From assembly GCA_031835245.1 (NCBI GenBank), contig JAVKOQ010000114.1, positions 1 to 64,000 on the forward strand: DNA of 64,000 nucleotides, in the 5' to 3' direction. This DNA is from Balamuthia mandrillaris. Taxonomy: Eukaryota; Discosea; Longamoebia; Balamuthiidae. Both the position numbers and the translations under genes were made by a program. This document shows, piece after piece, positions 1 through 12,254 of the stretch. The notes below the pieces were generated by a model, which made no database searches, was not told the DNA's origin, and saw nothing but the letters and a program-made list of their open reading frames with translations. Position 1 is the first letter of the stretch. Every line of letters starts with the position of its first letter.

Positions 1-1
1 G

Positions 2-781
2 TTCTACTACGAGATGCAACTCCTTCCCATTGCTCTCCTCTACGAAAAGGTTGAACTCCCCTCCGAGCCGTTGGAAGACGATGAAGTCGGCCTGGCTTTC
101 TGGCATGTGGCCGCTGGAGCTCCTTTCGCATTGAGAGTGAGACTCTCGGGGCCTGCTTTGGCCGCAATACTGGGAGAAGCGGGCATCGACGTCACTTTGG
201 ATCCTTACGAGCGTGTCGATTGGAGGATCATCCAACTGCCTCCGCCTGGGCCGGGCCAAGCACCTGGCGGAACAGGAGAACAGCCACCAACAGGAGGAGG
301 AGAACAACCACCAACAGGAACAGGAGGAGAACAGCCACCAACAGGAGGAGAAGGAGGAGGAGAACAACCGCCAGCAGGGGGAGAAGGAGGGGAAGAACAA
401 CCTCCAGCAGGAGGAATGACGGGAGAAGGCCGACGACGGCAAGAAGAGGGCATTGAATTGACCATCGAGCCGGCGGTACCTCAACAACAAGTGCAGGCAG
501 CGTTGTCAGAGTTTGCTGGCTTCGCGGCGGCTGTTGCGGGTGGCGGTCCTCTGTTCGAGGAGAGCATCGAGATGGCGTTGCGTGAAAACGCTGGCGAGCT
601 GCTGACAGTCTTCATCATCACCGACCCGCCAGAGCTGCAGGCGGCCGCCGGTGGAGGAGGAGGCGTTGCTGCTAGGATCTTCTTTACCAGCTGCGCCACG
701 GACGCTCTTGAAGGCGATGATGGTGATGATGGCGCTGGCGCTGGCTTCATTCTTACCATCACTGAAGCAGATGAGGACTAA
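2..781 (+). CDS. Pro/Gly-repeat hypothetical protein, 5' partial
   Basis: The frame is open from the left edge of the window (Phe-Tyr-Tyr-Glu before the first in-window Met at base 14) to TAA at 779-781, so the true N-terminus is probably outside. The N-terminal 75 residues look globular and hydrophobic. Residues about 80-135 are tandem copies of a GGEQPPTG-like hexa- to octapeptide, followed by a second Ala/Gly-rich globular part ending in an acidic tail. No signal peptide or catalytic motif is visible and I do not recognise the family. The repeat is coded by near-identical DNA and should be length-variable between strains. It converges on RPL5. Confidence 0.6.
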   Translation, partial: FYYEMQLLPIALLYEKVELPSEPLEDDEVGLAFWHVAAGAPFALRVRLSGPALAAILGEAGIDVTLDPYERVDWRIIQLPPPGPGQAPGGTGEQPPTGGGEQPPTGTGGEQPPTGGEGGGEQPPAGGEGGEEQPPAGGMTGEGRRRQEEGIELTIEPAVPQQQVQAALSEFAGFAAAVAGGGPLFEESIEMALRENAGELLTVFIITDPPELQAAAGGGGGVAARIFFTSCATDALEGDDGDDGAGAGFILTITEADED

Positions 782-1116
782 GCTCTTAGTCCGCACTCTC
801 TTTCCCTTTACACGCACCACCCTTTTTTTTTTTAACAGATGTTTCTTTTTTCGAATTGTTGAATCGAAAGAACTCCCTTGCCATTTTGATAAGCCTCCCT
901 CTGTGCGCTGGGTGCCGCAGAAAGAAGAGAAGGGAAAGCAGCAACAACGAAAGAGGAGGAGAGAAGATTGTGTGGTCCGAAACAAGAAAAAAAAATGGGG
1001 GGTTGTCGATAAAGTGTTTAATGTGAGGAATAGGTCAAGGCACACACCCACACTCACAAAGTCCATCTCCAGAGGAAGTGCAGTGAAAATAAAGACATTT
1101 TGGGTCAAGCAGCAGT
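782..1116. other. Convergent 3' intergenic region
   Basis: This stretch holds the 3' ends of the Pro/Gly-repeat gene and of RPL5. It contains a T10 tract and A-rich runs that could serve as cleavage/polyadenylation context. I see no further gene. Confidence 0.5.
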
Positions 1117-2361
<1,245 letters not shown>

Positions 2362-2643
2362 TGTGTGACGGCGGCGCTCCTCGACTTCCGCTTCGCTGCG
2401 ATGGACAGATGATTGCTAATAGGGGAAAAAGAAAGAAAGAAAGAAAGTGTCTTTGGGGGGGGACAAGACTTGGGGGTGGATGAGGGGATGCGCGGATCGC
2501 TACCACACGAGGGTTTCCCCCCTTCCTCGGAGTTTGACGTACTCCCATTCCATTCATACCAAGCATTCCTTTAGTCGACAATAATAACACCCAACAAAAA
2601 TTAAAAAAAAAATAAAAGAAAAGAAAGAAATCGACGAAACGGA

Positions 2644-3071
2644 ATGAAGTTATCTTTGGCGCAGCTCGGCAAGAAAGGGGGGGAAGGCGAGGAAGAGGCG
2701 GTGAGCTACGCGCAGGAGGCCGACATCTTCGAGCCCCTCGACCTCAAGCTGGAAATGCCGGACGGCACCACCAAGGCCATGAAATTTACCACCGGGGACA
2801 CCATACAGATCATAAAGAAGAGGCTGGAGGCCGAGCACGACATACCCTTCACCTCCGTCGACTGCCTGCTGGATGGGAAGGTCATGCTGGAGCCCCTCTC
2901 CTTGAACGACTTTCCCAACCTTGACAAAACCAATCCTACCATCCAAGTCAGGGTACATAGTTATTTTTTTTTTTTGCATCTATCACGATAGTTCTCCCCT
3001 TTTTTTTCCCATCAAACAGGAAGCAAACTTAGCTGTTCTCTCTCTCTCTCTCTCTGCAGAAACGTGAATAA
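2644..3071 (+). CDS. Ubiquitin-like domain protein
   Basis: Exons 2644-2952 and 3060-3071 give 106 residues; the intron ends in a CT-rich tract. An acidic N-terminal segment of about 30 residues is followed by one ubiquitin-like fold: a beta strand ([10 protein letters not shown]), a helix ([14 protein letters not shown]), then a LLDGKVM strand and a terminal IQVR strand. There is no C-terminal Gly-Gly, so it is probably not a conjugated modifier. An alternative acceptor near 3019 would give a different short tail. The partner is unknown. It is divergent from RPL5, with only 282 bases between the two start codons. Confidence 0.6.
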
Positions 3072-3292
3072 TGTGTATGTACTCTACTGCTGGTCCTCCT
3101 TTAGGTCTACAAAAAGGTGAAGAGGATGAAAAAAAAAAAGAAGAGGGTGGTATCCGCCACTTCCGTTTTTTTTTTTGTTGGGTGCTTTGAGCGTTGAAAC
3201 AAAAAAAAATAATAAAATAAAACTAAGCTGTCTGTACTAAAAGGGTATGCCAAAAAAAAAAATTGTGCTACACACGAGTCATCCCGGTCGCA

Positions 3293-3520
3293 TCACGTCG
3301 AAGGATGATTGACCTGCAAGAAAGAAAAAAACAATAATAGTTAGGCCTTTAAATCTTCCCCTCGGCAAAAAGGTTGTGCGTGATTTGCAGGCGCAGTTAC
3401 CTTTCCTTTCTGTGCCTGTTTGTGCCTCGCATTTTCGGAGCAGTAGACGTAGTTGCGGTTCTTCCGTTTGACCACCCGGCAGTGCACGCAGATCCTTCGA
3501 ATGGCCACTCGGTACTTCAT
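3293..3520 (-). CDS. MRPL36: Mitochondrial-type ribosomal protein bL36
   Basis: Exons 3520-3401 and 3313-3293 encode 46 residues. The body begins MKYRVAIRRICVHC and shows the bL36 zinc ribbon, C-x2-C, then C and H (CSENARHKQ), with the basic core expected of the 38-residue bacterial protein. Its eukaryotic home is normally the mitochondrial large subunit. The spliceosomal intron (donor GTAACT, acceptor TTGCAG) shows that it is a nuclear gene rather than an organelle DNA insert. No targeting presequence precedes the only in-frame ATG, so either a 5' exon is missed or targeting is internal. The last seven residues come from the second exon and are the least certain. Confidence 0.75.
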
Positions 3521-3996
3521 CCTTTTTTTTTTCCCTCTCTCTTCGCGCTGCGCGGTTGGCCGACCCTTTTTTCTTTTTGGTTTTTTCCAAGTGAACAAGA
3601 ATAATTTGCCCCTCAAGCAAACGACGGGTCGACGCGAGCATCTTCGTGTCGACGTTATTAATCCAGATACAAGATAGATCTTCTATTTTTGTGGACAATA
3701 ATCTAGATCGATTGATCATTGAGAGCAAACAATTTTTGTGGACATGATGAGTTAATTAATAAACCGCAGAAGAGCAGAGAGAGAGAAGCGGTTGCTGTGT
3801 GTGGCTGGGGAGAAGAAGCGAGGTGGTGCGTTATTGTTGATGTGGTGGGTCCCTTTATATTCGTTGTGTGCTGTCAAAGAAGTCTGGATTTATTGTGTTT
3901 TCGGTTTTTTTTTTAAAATTGATTGTGCGTTTCTTTCTCTCTTTATTAATACCGCCAGAAGAACCAGCAGAGCGAGAAAACAAAAAAAAAGCAAAG

Positions 3997-5204
3997 ATGC
4001 GACAACCGAGTTCCACACAACGGATTTCTTCTTTCACTCCATCTTCTTCTTCTCTCCTTTCGCTCCTCTTCTTTTCCCTTCTCGTCTTCTCCCTCCTTGC
4101 CTCCGCCTCCGCCTCGCTCTGCTCGGGGAAGCACCTGCAGAGCTGCTGCATGGAAAACCTGAACGGCTGCGGGGGCTGCAGCGACCCCTCCATCCAGGCC
4201 TGCGTCTGCGACCTGGACCCAAGCTGCTGCGAGGACGTTTGGGACAGCCTCTGCGTCACGCTGGCCACTTCCGAGTGCACGGTTTCCTCCTCCCGCGAGG
4301 AAAGGAGGGCCAGGGGAGAAGGGCTGATAGGCAGAGGAAGGGGGAAAGAGGAGGACCTGTTTCGCTGCGAGGGGCAGTGCTTGGACTTTTCCTGCCGGGA
4401 GGCCTCCGCTTGTGCAGGATGTAACAGTGTCGCAGTGGAGAAATGTGTGTGCGAAGAGAAGGGGAGGAAAGGATGCTGTGAGACACAATGGGGAGAAATT
4501 TGTGTCCAGACCGCACTGGAACATTGCAGCGAATTACTTCCGGACGACGAGAGCAGCAGCGAAGGTATGCCCTTTTTTTCTTCCTCCTACTGTTTTCTTT
4601 CTTCTTTTGTGGTTCTTTCCCTTGCTTATCCTTGTTCTTAATCCTACTTTTCTCTCATTATTCCTTTTCCTTCTTTCTTTCTTCCTTTTGTTTGTTTCAT
4701 TTTTCTCTTCCTTCTTCCTTCTTTCCTTCAGCGTCTTCTTTTTCTTCCTCTTCTTCCTTCTCCTCTTTCTCATCCTCATCCTCATCTTCCCTTCCCGCCC
4801 CTCCTTCTCCCTCCACCTCAACAGAAAGAGACCCATTCCGCTTCGTCATCTCCTCCATCACCGTCGGCGGGCTGCTCGCGTTGGCCGCTCTCTTTTGCAT
4901 CGGCTTGGCGCTCTACCTGATGATCGCCATCATAAAACGCGTTCGTGGCAACACCCCCAACGACACCGAACGTTTTCTTCGTTTTACGATGGACACCTTT
5001 GAGCAGGAAGGAGAAGAAGAAGACGAAGACGGCGATGAGGAGGCAGGACGACGTCCCAGAGCTCCTCCCGTTCAACCCAAGTTCACATTGGTGGAAGATG
5101 AAGATGAAGATGATGATGATGAAGAAGAGGGAGGTGAAGAAGAAGAAGAAGAAGTCAGTGAAGACGACGAAGAAGAAATACGAGATGATGAAGAGGAAAA
5201 ATAA
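3997..5204 (+). CDS. Cys-rich single-pass membrane protein with acidic tail
   Basis: Exon 3997-4564 encodes a signal peptide (Ser-rich start, then a Leu/Phe core ending ASASA) and an ectodomain with two related Cys-rich modules, the first with CCMENLNGCGGC and the second with GCCETQWGE. Exon 2 starts at 4732, or alternatively at 4825; both AGs keep the frame. The first choice adds a 31-residue Ser stalk. A transmembrane helix (about ISSITVGGLLALAALFCIGL) follows, then a cytosolic tail ending in about 60 residues that are mostly Asp/Glu. Total length is 346 or 315 residues. It is probably a surface protein; the ligand is unknown. Confidence 0.7.
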
Positions 5205-5563
5205 TTATTTTTGTCTATCGGGGAATTTAAAAAAGACCCGACAAAATGTTCCTATTGGACTAAATTAATGAAAAATATCCAAATTTGGAATTTTCGCGTA
5301 AATGAATTGCAACGCAATTAACAAATATTGCTGTTGATTGCTCCGTATTTTATTTTTTGGGAGGGAATCTTGTTTTCAGTGGTGTCCTGAAGCAGCAGCA
5401 GAGAAGAACCAGGAGAAAAAAAGGGTTGTTTGCAAGGAAAAAAAAGAAACCGAACTGTTATTCCTCGCGTTCTTTATTCATTATTCTTTCTGTTGTGTTC
5501 AACAAAAAGGTTCTTTTTAAAAAAAAAAAACGAAAAAACAGAAAAAGCTATAGTAACGGATAG
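5205..5563. other. Intergenic, AT-rich
   Basis: This lies between two genes in the same direction. It holds A/T runs only. I see no gene or clear promoter motif. Confidence 0.4.
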
Positions 5564-8500
5564 ATGGAAGGCAAAGGAGAGGAGGTGGACCAAGAGCTGG
5601 ACCAGGTGCTTGGCCGCTTGAGCCGCGCTTCCAGCGTGGGCGCAAGAGACGATATCGCACGCCCTGCCGACCCATCCCAAAAGAAGAGCAACAAAAAAGA
5701 AGAGAAGAAAAACAAAAAGAAGGCCAACAACAAGTCCTCCGCACAGAACGAAGAGAAGGAGAAGGAGAAAGAGAAACAAAAAGACGTCAAAGAAGGAGAG
5801 GGAAAAGAAGAGAGGCCTTCTGCTCACCCTCGTACGCACCAACACCGGTCTCTCCGTCGACAACCCTCTCGTCACCGTTCCCTCCGTCGACATGCACATG
5901 GCACCGCGCGCAGAAGAAAGCAGCCGCCAGAGAACGACGAAGCGACCGAAAGCAAAAACGAAAACGAAAGCGAAGGCAAAGACGGACAAAAGGAGAGAAG
6001 GGAGCGTCACCACCATTCCCTGCGAAGACGAGGGAGAGGAACGTACGGAAGGCACGGAACCCGTCGCGAACGTTCGAGAAGGAGAGAGGAACAGTTCTCG
6101 GAGAGCGCGGCGCGGCTAAAGTCCTCGGAGGACATTATCTCCTCCGACGAGAACGAAGAAGACGACAAGAAAAAGCTCAGTTTCAGCCGGGTGGTAGGCG
6201 TTCGAAAGTACTCCGATGCCATCGTGCGCGGGGAGGAAGACGAGGTGGAAAGAAGAGGAGAAGAGGAGGCCAAGAGGAAGGAAAAGAAGCAAAAGAAGAA
6301 GAAGAAGAAGAGAGAAGCGGAGGAGGATGAGGATGGCATTAAGGACAACTCCTCTTCGGGCGGAGCCACCTCGTCGGGCTCTTTCGCGCGGCCGAAACTG
6401 AGTGCGTCTGTGTATCGTGTGGACTCGAATGTGTTCGGCCGACCTTCTCCATCCTCGGATAAAGTCGATAAAGACGACCGTAGGGGACATGGCGGAAGAC
6501 ATGGCAGAAGAAGGGACGACGACTACACGGACGAGAGCGACTACAGCGACGAGTACTACAGCGACGAAGACGGCAGCTACTCCTCTTACACCTACTCGGA
6601 CGACGAGTCCTACACCTACTATTCGGATGAGGACTACAGCAGCTACACCGACTCCTATACTTACTCCGACTCGTACACCTACTCGGACGACTACTCCGAT
6701 GAAGACGACTACTCGGACGACTATTCGGAGGAGGACGACTCGAAGCAACCTCAAAATAAGGAGGGCGACAAGAAAGCGGGAGAAGAAGACAAAGAAGGAG
6801 AGAAGAACAAGGAGGAAAGCCATAAAGCTGTCGGGACCACCTCGAGAAGAAACGGCACACAGAGAGGAACACACGGCAGAGGGACCAGGAGAGGAGGAAA
6901 TGATACTCATCGTGGAACTCATAGAGGAACCTATCGAGGAACTCACGGCAGAAACGGAGGAACGTACGGCAGAGGAACCCATGGAAGAGGGACCCGAAGG
7001 GGTCAGACGCATGGAAGGAGGAACCGTGCTCTCTCTGCGCTAATGGTGCGTGGTGTCAGTGCTCGCAGCTTGGGCTACTTCTCCATCAAAGTGAAGAACA
7101 CGATGGACAAGGAGGACAACATCCTTCGCAGCCGGTTGGAGGAGAGCAGCAGTACGAATAACGTCTTGAAGGCGACGACCATCAAGACGAGAACGGTTGG
7201 CGTCTACCTGACTTGGCATAACATCAACTACACGGTGGAGGTGCCGAAGAAGAAGCACATTCAAGGCTCGGCTTCCACGAACGGAGGGAGAAAGAGAGAT
7301 GCAACGGCGAATGCCCAAGAAAGAGAGGCTAGAGAAATGGAAGAGCTGAAAAAGAGTGGAAAGAGACTCAAGGCGGAAGGGGATGGTGAAGAGGAGGATG
7401 CAGCGGATGTAGAGAAAGGAGAAGGGATGTTGAAGGATGTGCCGGAGAGGAAGAACTGGTTGGCTCGGTTGTGGAGCACCATTCGACCGCCGAAACACAC
7501 GCAGCAGATCTTGCACAATGTTTCCGGATATGTAAAGCCTGGAGAGATGATTGCTTTGATGGGTAAATGCTTTCTTTATGTTGTTTTTTCGTTTTATACT
7601 TATGTTTTCTTCTCTCTCTCTCTCTCTCTCTCTCTCGCTCTCTGACCTCCTCCGAATGATGCTAGGTCCATCTGGTGCTGGTAAAAGTGAGTATTCATCG
7701 CTTTCTTTCTTGTCGTTTCTTTCTTTCTTTCATTTGCCAAACGTTGTTGTTGTTTTTAACTACCTCAGGTACCTTGTTGGACATTTTGGCCAAGCGAAAA
7801 CAATCAGGAGAAATTACCGGAACCATTCGCTTTAACGGACTGGAAAGACCCAAGCTGTTCAAACGAATGGCGGGCTATGTGGAGCAGAAGGATGTGCTCT
7901 TGGAATCTCTGACCGTTCGTCAGGTGCTGCATTATGTTGCGCTCTTCAAGCTGCCTCAAGGCATGCCTCGCCATGAGAAAATGAAACGAGTAAGCATTCC
8001 GTCTTCATTCTTGCTTCTCTCCCTTCTTCTGACTCGTTTGTTTCGTTGCAAGGTGGAAGAGGTTATTGAAGACCTTGGCTTGCAGAGATGCGCCGACACG
8101 ATCATTGGCGGTGAGAAGTTACGTGGTATATCCGGAGGACAAGCAAAGCGTGTCAACATCGCTATGGAGCTGATCTCCAATCCATGTATGTGGGCTCTTG
8201 AGCGTGCATTCTTTTTCTTTTTCTTTCTTTATTGCTTACATATATTTTTTCTTATTCATAACAAACAAACAAACAAAGCCGTTCTTTTCTTGGACGAACC
8301 CACCTCTGGTTTGGACTCTGCCACGAGCTTCGAAGTCATGTCGCTTGTGCGAAAGATCGCCGACCAAGCCCACAGCATCATAGTCACCATCCATCAGCCC
8401 AGCGCTGAGGTCTTTGAGCTGTTTGACAAAGTGTTCATCATGGCCAAGGGCAACGTCGTCTACTTTGGCCCTGCCAAGTATGCCGTTCGCTATTTCGGTA

Positions 8501-9661
8501 CTCGCGCTCTCTTTATAACAGTATATGTGTTTCGTTTTTGTCTTATCATTGTTTTCTGTTCATAACAGAGAAAATGGGATTTGTGAAGCCACGAAACATG
8601 AATCCAGCTGACTTTATGAGTATGTCTTCCTCCTTCTCCTTCTCCTTCCTCCTTTCTCCTTTTCTGATTCCGTTTTTTCCTCCTTTCAACGAACTATAGT
8701 GAATGCTTTGGAAAGACCAAAAGGACAAACAGTGGAAGGACCCGAGCTGACCGTTGCGGACTTTGTGCAAACCTACAACGAAAGTCCCATCAAACAACTG
8801 GTCGACAGCCGCTGCGAAGACGCCGAGCAAGAGAAGGACGGCGATGCTCAGAAGCTCATCCTTCCTTTCGCGGATGGCAAGAAAGGAGGAAACCAACTCT
8901 ACGCCACCACCGCGTGGTTCGCTCTGTTGGTGATGCTTTGGAGGACGTTCCATGTTTGCATCAAGGACAAGGACTTCTGGATCAGTCGAGTGTTGACGCA
9001 CTTCATTGTCGGAGTGGTGCTTGCCTCGATGTACTTTCAGCTTGATAACGACTTGGACGGAGCCAGCAATCGAACGGCCAGCTTGTTCTTTTGCTTGGTT
9101 TATGTCGGATTCTCTAGCCAAGGCTTCGTTGGACCACGTACGTGACTTGTTTCCTGCTTCCTCTCCTTTCTATGCCCTCCTCCTCCTCCTCCTCCTCCTC
9201 CTCCTCCTCCTCCTCCTCCTCCTCCTCCTCCTCCTCCTCCTCCTCCTGTTTTCTTTCCTCTTTCCTTTCTCTCTTCTTTCTTAACAGAAAGCACTCTCTG
9301 TTCAACACCCAACAGTGGTGGATGAACGCAAGCTCTTCTATCGAGAATATCTCAGTGCGACATACAGAGTATCAACCTACTATCTCGCCAAAATATTGGT
9401 GGAAGTGCCGTTTGGTTTCGCTGGTGGCATTCTCTTCTGCGTGGTGACCTACTGGGGCATCGGTTTCAACGACGAGATCGACCGCTTCCTCTACTATGTC
9501 ATCATCATTATCATGTTCGTGTTCATGACCATTTCGGTGGCCCAGTTTTGTGCTGCTTTGGCGCCCAACTCGTTGATAGCGGCCAGCATATTGCCCATCA
9601 TCGTCATGCTTTCTTTGCTGTTTTGTGGATTCTTGTTGAGGAAGGATGACAGTACGTTTTC

Positions 9662-9705
<44 letters not shown>

Positions 9706-10063
9706 TTTCTTTGAAGTTGAACTCACTTCATTGCTATCTTCCTTATCCATCACCACAACAGTCCCTCCTTATTGGCTTTGGATGCATTACCTGTCGTTCT
9801 ACAAGTACGCCTTTGAGGGAATCATCATCAACGAGTTCAGGGGCAGCACCATCGACTGTGGTTACAACCCTGACGACATTCCTAGCGAATGCCTCATCGA
9901 GATTCCAGTGGAGTGCACTGGCTCGGGAGAGCAGGTCATAGAGAGCCTTGGTTTTGAGGACGTGGAGAAGTGGTGGAGCGCGTTGGTCATGGTCGGCTTT
10001 TTGTGTTTGTTCAACTGTGGAACGTACCTGTCGCTGCGATGGATTCGGCATCTCAACAACTAG
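5564..10063 (+). CDS. ABCG-family half transporter with long disordered N-terminus
   Basis: Nine exons (5564-7562, 7666-7686, 7769-7989, 8053-8185, 8279-8497, 8569-8619, 8700-9137, 9316-9651, 9762-10063) close in frame to 1239 residues. The C-terminal half has the ABCG order: nucleotide-binding domain first, with Walker A GPSGAGKST, signature ISGGQAKR, Walker B LFLDEPTSGLD and switch IHQPS, then a six-helix membrane domain. About 600 residues before it are disordered: K/E-rich, then S/Y/T/D repeats, then GTHGRGT-like repeats. ABCG half transporters are usually 600-700 residues and dimerise to export lipids or drugs. Exon 2 is 21 nt and encodes most of the Walker A loop. Introns carry CT and TCC arrays. 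Confidence 0.92.
9176..9247 (+). repeat. (TCC)n microsatellite in ABCG intron 7
   Basis: About 24 uninterrupted TCC units lie in the intron between 9138 and 9315, forming an extreme polypyrimidine tract upstream of the acceptor at 9313-9315. Confidence 0.95.
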
Positions 10064-10102
10064 TGGTGGAAAAACAAGAAAACAACAACAACAACAAAAA
10101 AG

Positions 10103-10141
<39 letters not shown>

Positions 10142-10334
10142 AGAAACACTGGAAGAAAAGAGCAGAACAAACGCTTGTCCACCAGTTCAAAAAAAAAACC
10201 ATGTACTTTGCATTCTTCCGCCGTTCATTGTGGTGCCAACGAAAGCACAGCGAGAAAGCGGGCTTTTTGCTGCTGTTATTTTAAAATGTTATTTTTATTT
10301 TGTTTGCTAGAATGGAGCGAGATGGAACGTGTAA

Positions 10335-10405
10335 GCGTCATTGGTGTAGTGGCAGCATATTAGCCTTCCAAGCTGAGGACCCGGGTTCGACTCCCGGATG
10401 ACGCA
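10335..10405 (+). tRNA. tRNA-Gly (TCC)
   Basis: A 71-nt cloverleaf: acceptor GCGTCAT pairs with ATGACGC, discriminator A, anticodon loop CTTCCAA with anticodon TCC, and T arm CCGGGTTCGACTCCCGG. A T9 run at 10406-10414 is a Pol III terminator. It is identical to the copy on the other strand at 10735-10805. Confidence 0.95.
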
Positions 10406-10734
10406 TTTTTTTTTGCTCCCGACTTCCTTGCACGAGTCGCAGAAGAGAAATGTTCACAAAACTGCAAGATATAGGAATGCAAAATATTTTTAGCTATTAA
10501 AGAAAGAGTTTGTTGCTTCTTTCAGGGAAAGCTCCCTTACATTTCTTTTAACGTCATCAGGAGGCTCTTTTTTGAGATGATTTTTTTCAGTAACCACAAA
10601 CAAAACATAACACCTTCGCTGAAGAAAAGCAACACAAAGGAGGGCACAAGAATGTGCAAGCCCAAGCCTCCCGGGGGCAAACCAGGTAAAAAAATACAAT
10701 AATAAACATCAAATGGAAGTCGGGAGCAAAAAAA
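10406..10734. other. Spacer between inverted tRNA-Gly copies
   Basis: The spacer begins and ends with the two Pol III terminators and a shared 13-bp flank (10415-10427 and 10715-10727, inverted). The centre, about 290 bases, holds no recognisable gene. Confidence 0.6.
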
Positions 10735-10805
10735 TGCGTCATCCGGGAGTCGAACCCGGGTCCTCAGCTTGGAAGGCTAATATGCTGCCACTACACCAAT
10801 GACGC
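10735..10805 (-). tRNA. tRNA-Gly (TCC), inverted second copy
   Basis: The sequence over 71 nt is identical to tRNA-Gly at 10335-10405, in the opposite orientation. It is followed by a T7 terminator (10728-10734 read on the minus strand). Homology extends 13 bp beyond the terminator and stops at the 5' end of the tRNA. Confidence 0.95.
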
Positions 10806-10938
10806 TTGGGTTAATTAATTACCTCTTCCTTGCAGTTCAATCAAACACGACTTAAACAAGGGGAAAAAAAAGCAACTGCTTGCGAGCCACAAAATAAGAG
10901 ATGTAGGAGAGGTTAAGCTTCTATGGATAACGATTGAA

Positions 10939-12021
10939 ATGGCGGTTCTGGTGAAGCTTGTGTCGAGGTTTGTGTGCAGACAGTGGAGTGACGCACTGGG
11001 AAACATGTGGGGCAAAGACAACAACATCTACCTGAGGGGCCTGGTGACCGCTCCCACACCGGACGCCCTGAACTGGGCCTTGGGCTTCCCGAATATGAGA
11101 CGCCAGCTGATCGAAACCTACGGCGGCGGTCTCAGGTACCCACCAAGGGAGCTACTGCTCAGGCTGGTGGACGCCGACCTCCCGGACGTGCTGGAGGAGC
11201 TGTGTGGGACAGGGGCCTGGCTAGCTCCAGTGACTGCTATTGCAAGTGCGTCTACTGCTGCAAGTTTGGGGTCTATAGGGATTGGGGGGATAGGCGCGAT
11301 GTTCGCGGGTGGGAGCCTGGCGAGGACGCCCCCTTCATGGATCACTCAGGGCTTCTCGAACGAGCGGCCCACCAGGACTCCGCGGGGGGTTGTCCGGGGG
11401 TGCTTTGACACGGTGCGTCCCGCGTGTTACAAAATCGGGAAGTGGAAGTGTTGGACCGACGTACGACCTGCGGGAAACGCGCAAGACAGCCAAGCGCCGC
11501 GGCCACCGCCGTATCGTGGAGCTGTTCGATGCCCAGCTGGCCAAGGAGCAGGAACAACAAGGATGAGACAACTACGACTGCCTCCATGGGAGGAGCTGCC
11601 GCCCGAGCAGTGGGCCATGGTGTTTCGTGAGGTTATGCACGTGGGGAGCGTGAGCAAACTGCGCGACATCCTGGCGTTTGTGCAAGTCATGGAAAAGCAT
11701 AATGGAGGAGGAGAGGGAGGGTATCACACCCAGACGCAGGGGACCCTTCTCCTTGAGTGGTGCAGTATACGAGATGTCCCCAGGCGCCATGAACTGGGTC
11801 CCGTAGTTCCCCGTTTTAAGGATAGATACTCTTTGCCGGACAAGAGCAGAGTATTTTTTTGTTTTTCACTTGCCAAAAGAATAAACTACCAACAACGGTG
11901 GTGTTCACAGCTACCTTTCTCTGCTCAGCACCGTCGCCCACATAGCCCGCAGGCAGCGGCCTGGCTCGGGGGATGTTGGCATGACAGCGAAACGAAGAAA
12001 AGGCGCGTTGGCTTGGATTAG
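10939..12021 (+). pseudogene. Decayed F-box/ankyrin-like gene
   Basis: One frame of 360 codons begins with VSRFVCRQWSDAL, which resembles the end of an F-box. It has a second F-box-like start, LPPEQWAMVF, near residue 219. A segment reading TPDALNWALG recurs as SPGAMNWVP in another frame about 700 bases later, so repeat units have lost register. Composition after residue 130 looks non-coding. I read this as a decayed relative of amoebal F-box/ankyrin proteins; a short live gene covering only the first 120 residues is possible. Confidence 0.35.
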
Positions 12022-12043
12022 ACTCGGCAAAAAAAAAAGAAGA

Positions 12044-12115
12044 AGGGGCCAGGCGGATTTGAACCGCCGACCATTCGATCTGCAGTCGAACGCTCTACCA
12101 CTGAGCTATAGCCCC
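12044..12115 (-). tRNA. tRNA-Cys (GCA)
   Basis: Minus-strand cloverleaf of 72 nt: acceptor GGGGCTA pairs with TGGCCCC (one G-T pair), D arm AGCTCAGTGGTAGAGC, anticodon loop CTGCAGA with anticodon GCA, and T arm GGCGGTTCAAATCCGCC. An A-run at 12029-12039 gives a T-run terminator on the transcribed strand. Confidence 0.95.
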
Positions 12116-12254
12116 TTGGATGGAACGATGACGCTTCTTTTCAACACCATAGTCTAACGATTTTCACTTCTCATGAAAATATTGCAAGGAAGTTTCCTTT
12201 GCGAAAAGAAGGACCAAAAATAGAGTGAGAGAGGAGAGAGAAAGGAACAACGGC

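Noticed and set aside
3293-3520. bL36 as an inserted piece of mitochondrial DNA
   Set aside because: A spliceosomal intron interrupts the gene and nuclear genes flank it closely, so it is an established nuclear gene.
4488-4825. Reading the Cys-rich protein straight through 4565-4824
   Set aside because: The frame would need a register change; the GTATGC donor and either AG acceptor restore the transmembrane helix in frame.
9288-9315. Acceptor at 9288 for ABCG exon 8
   Set aside because: It leads to a stop within 14 codons; the acceptor at 9313-9315 restores the conserved membrane domain.
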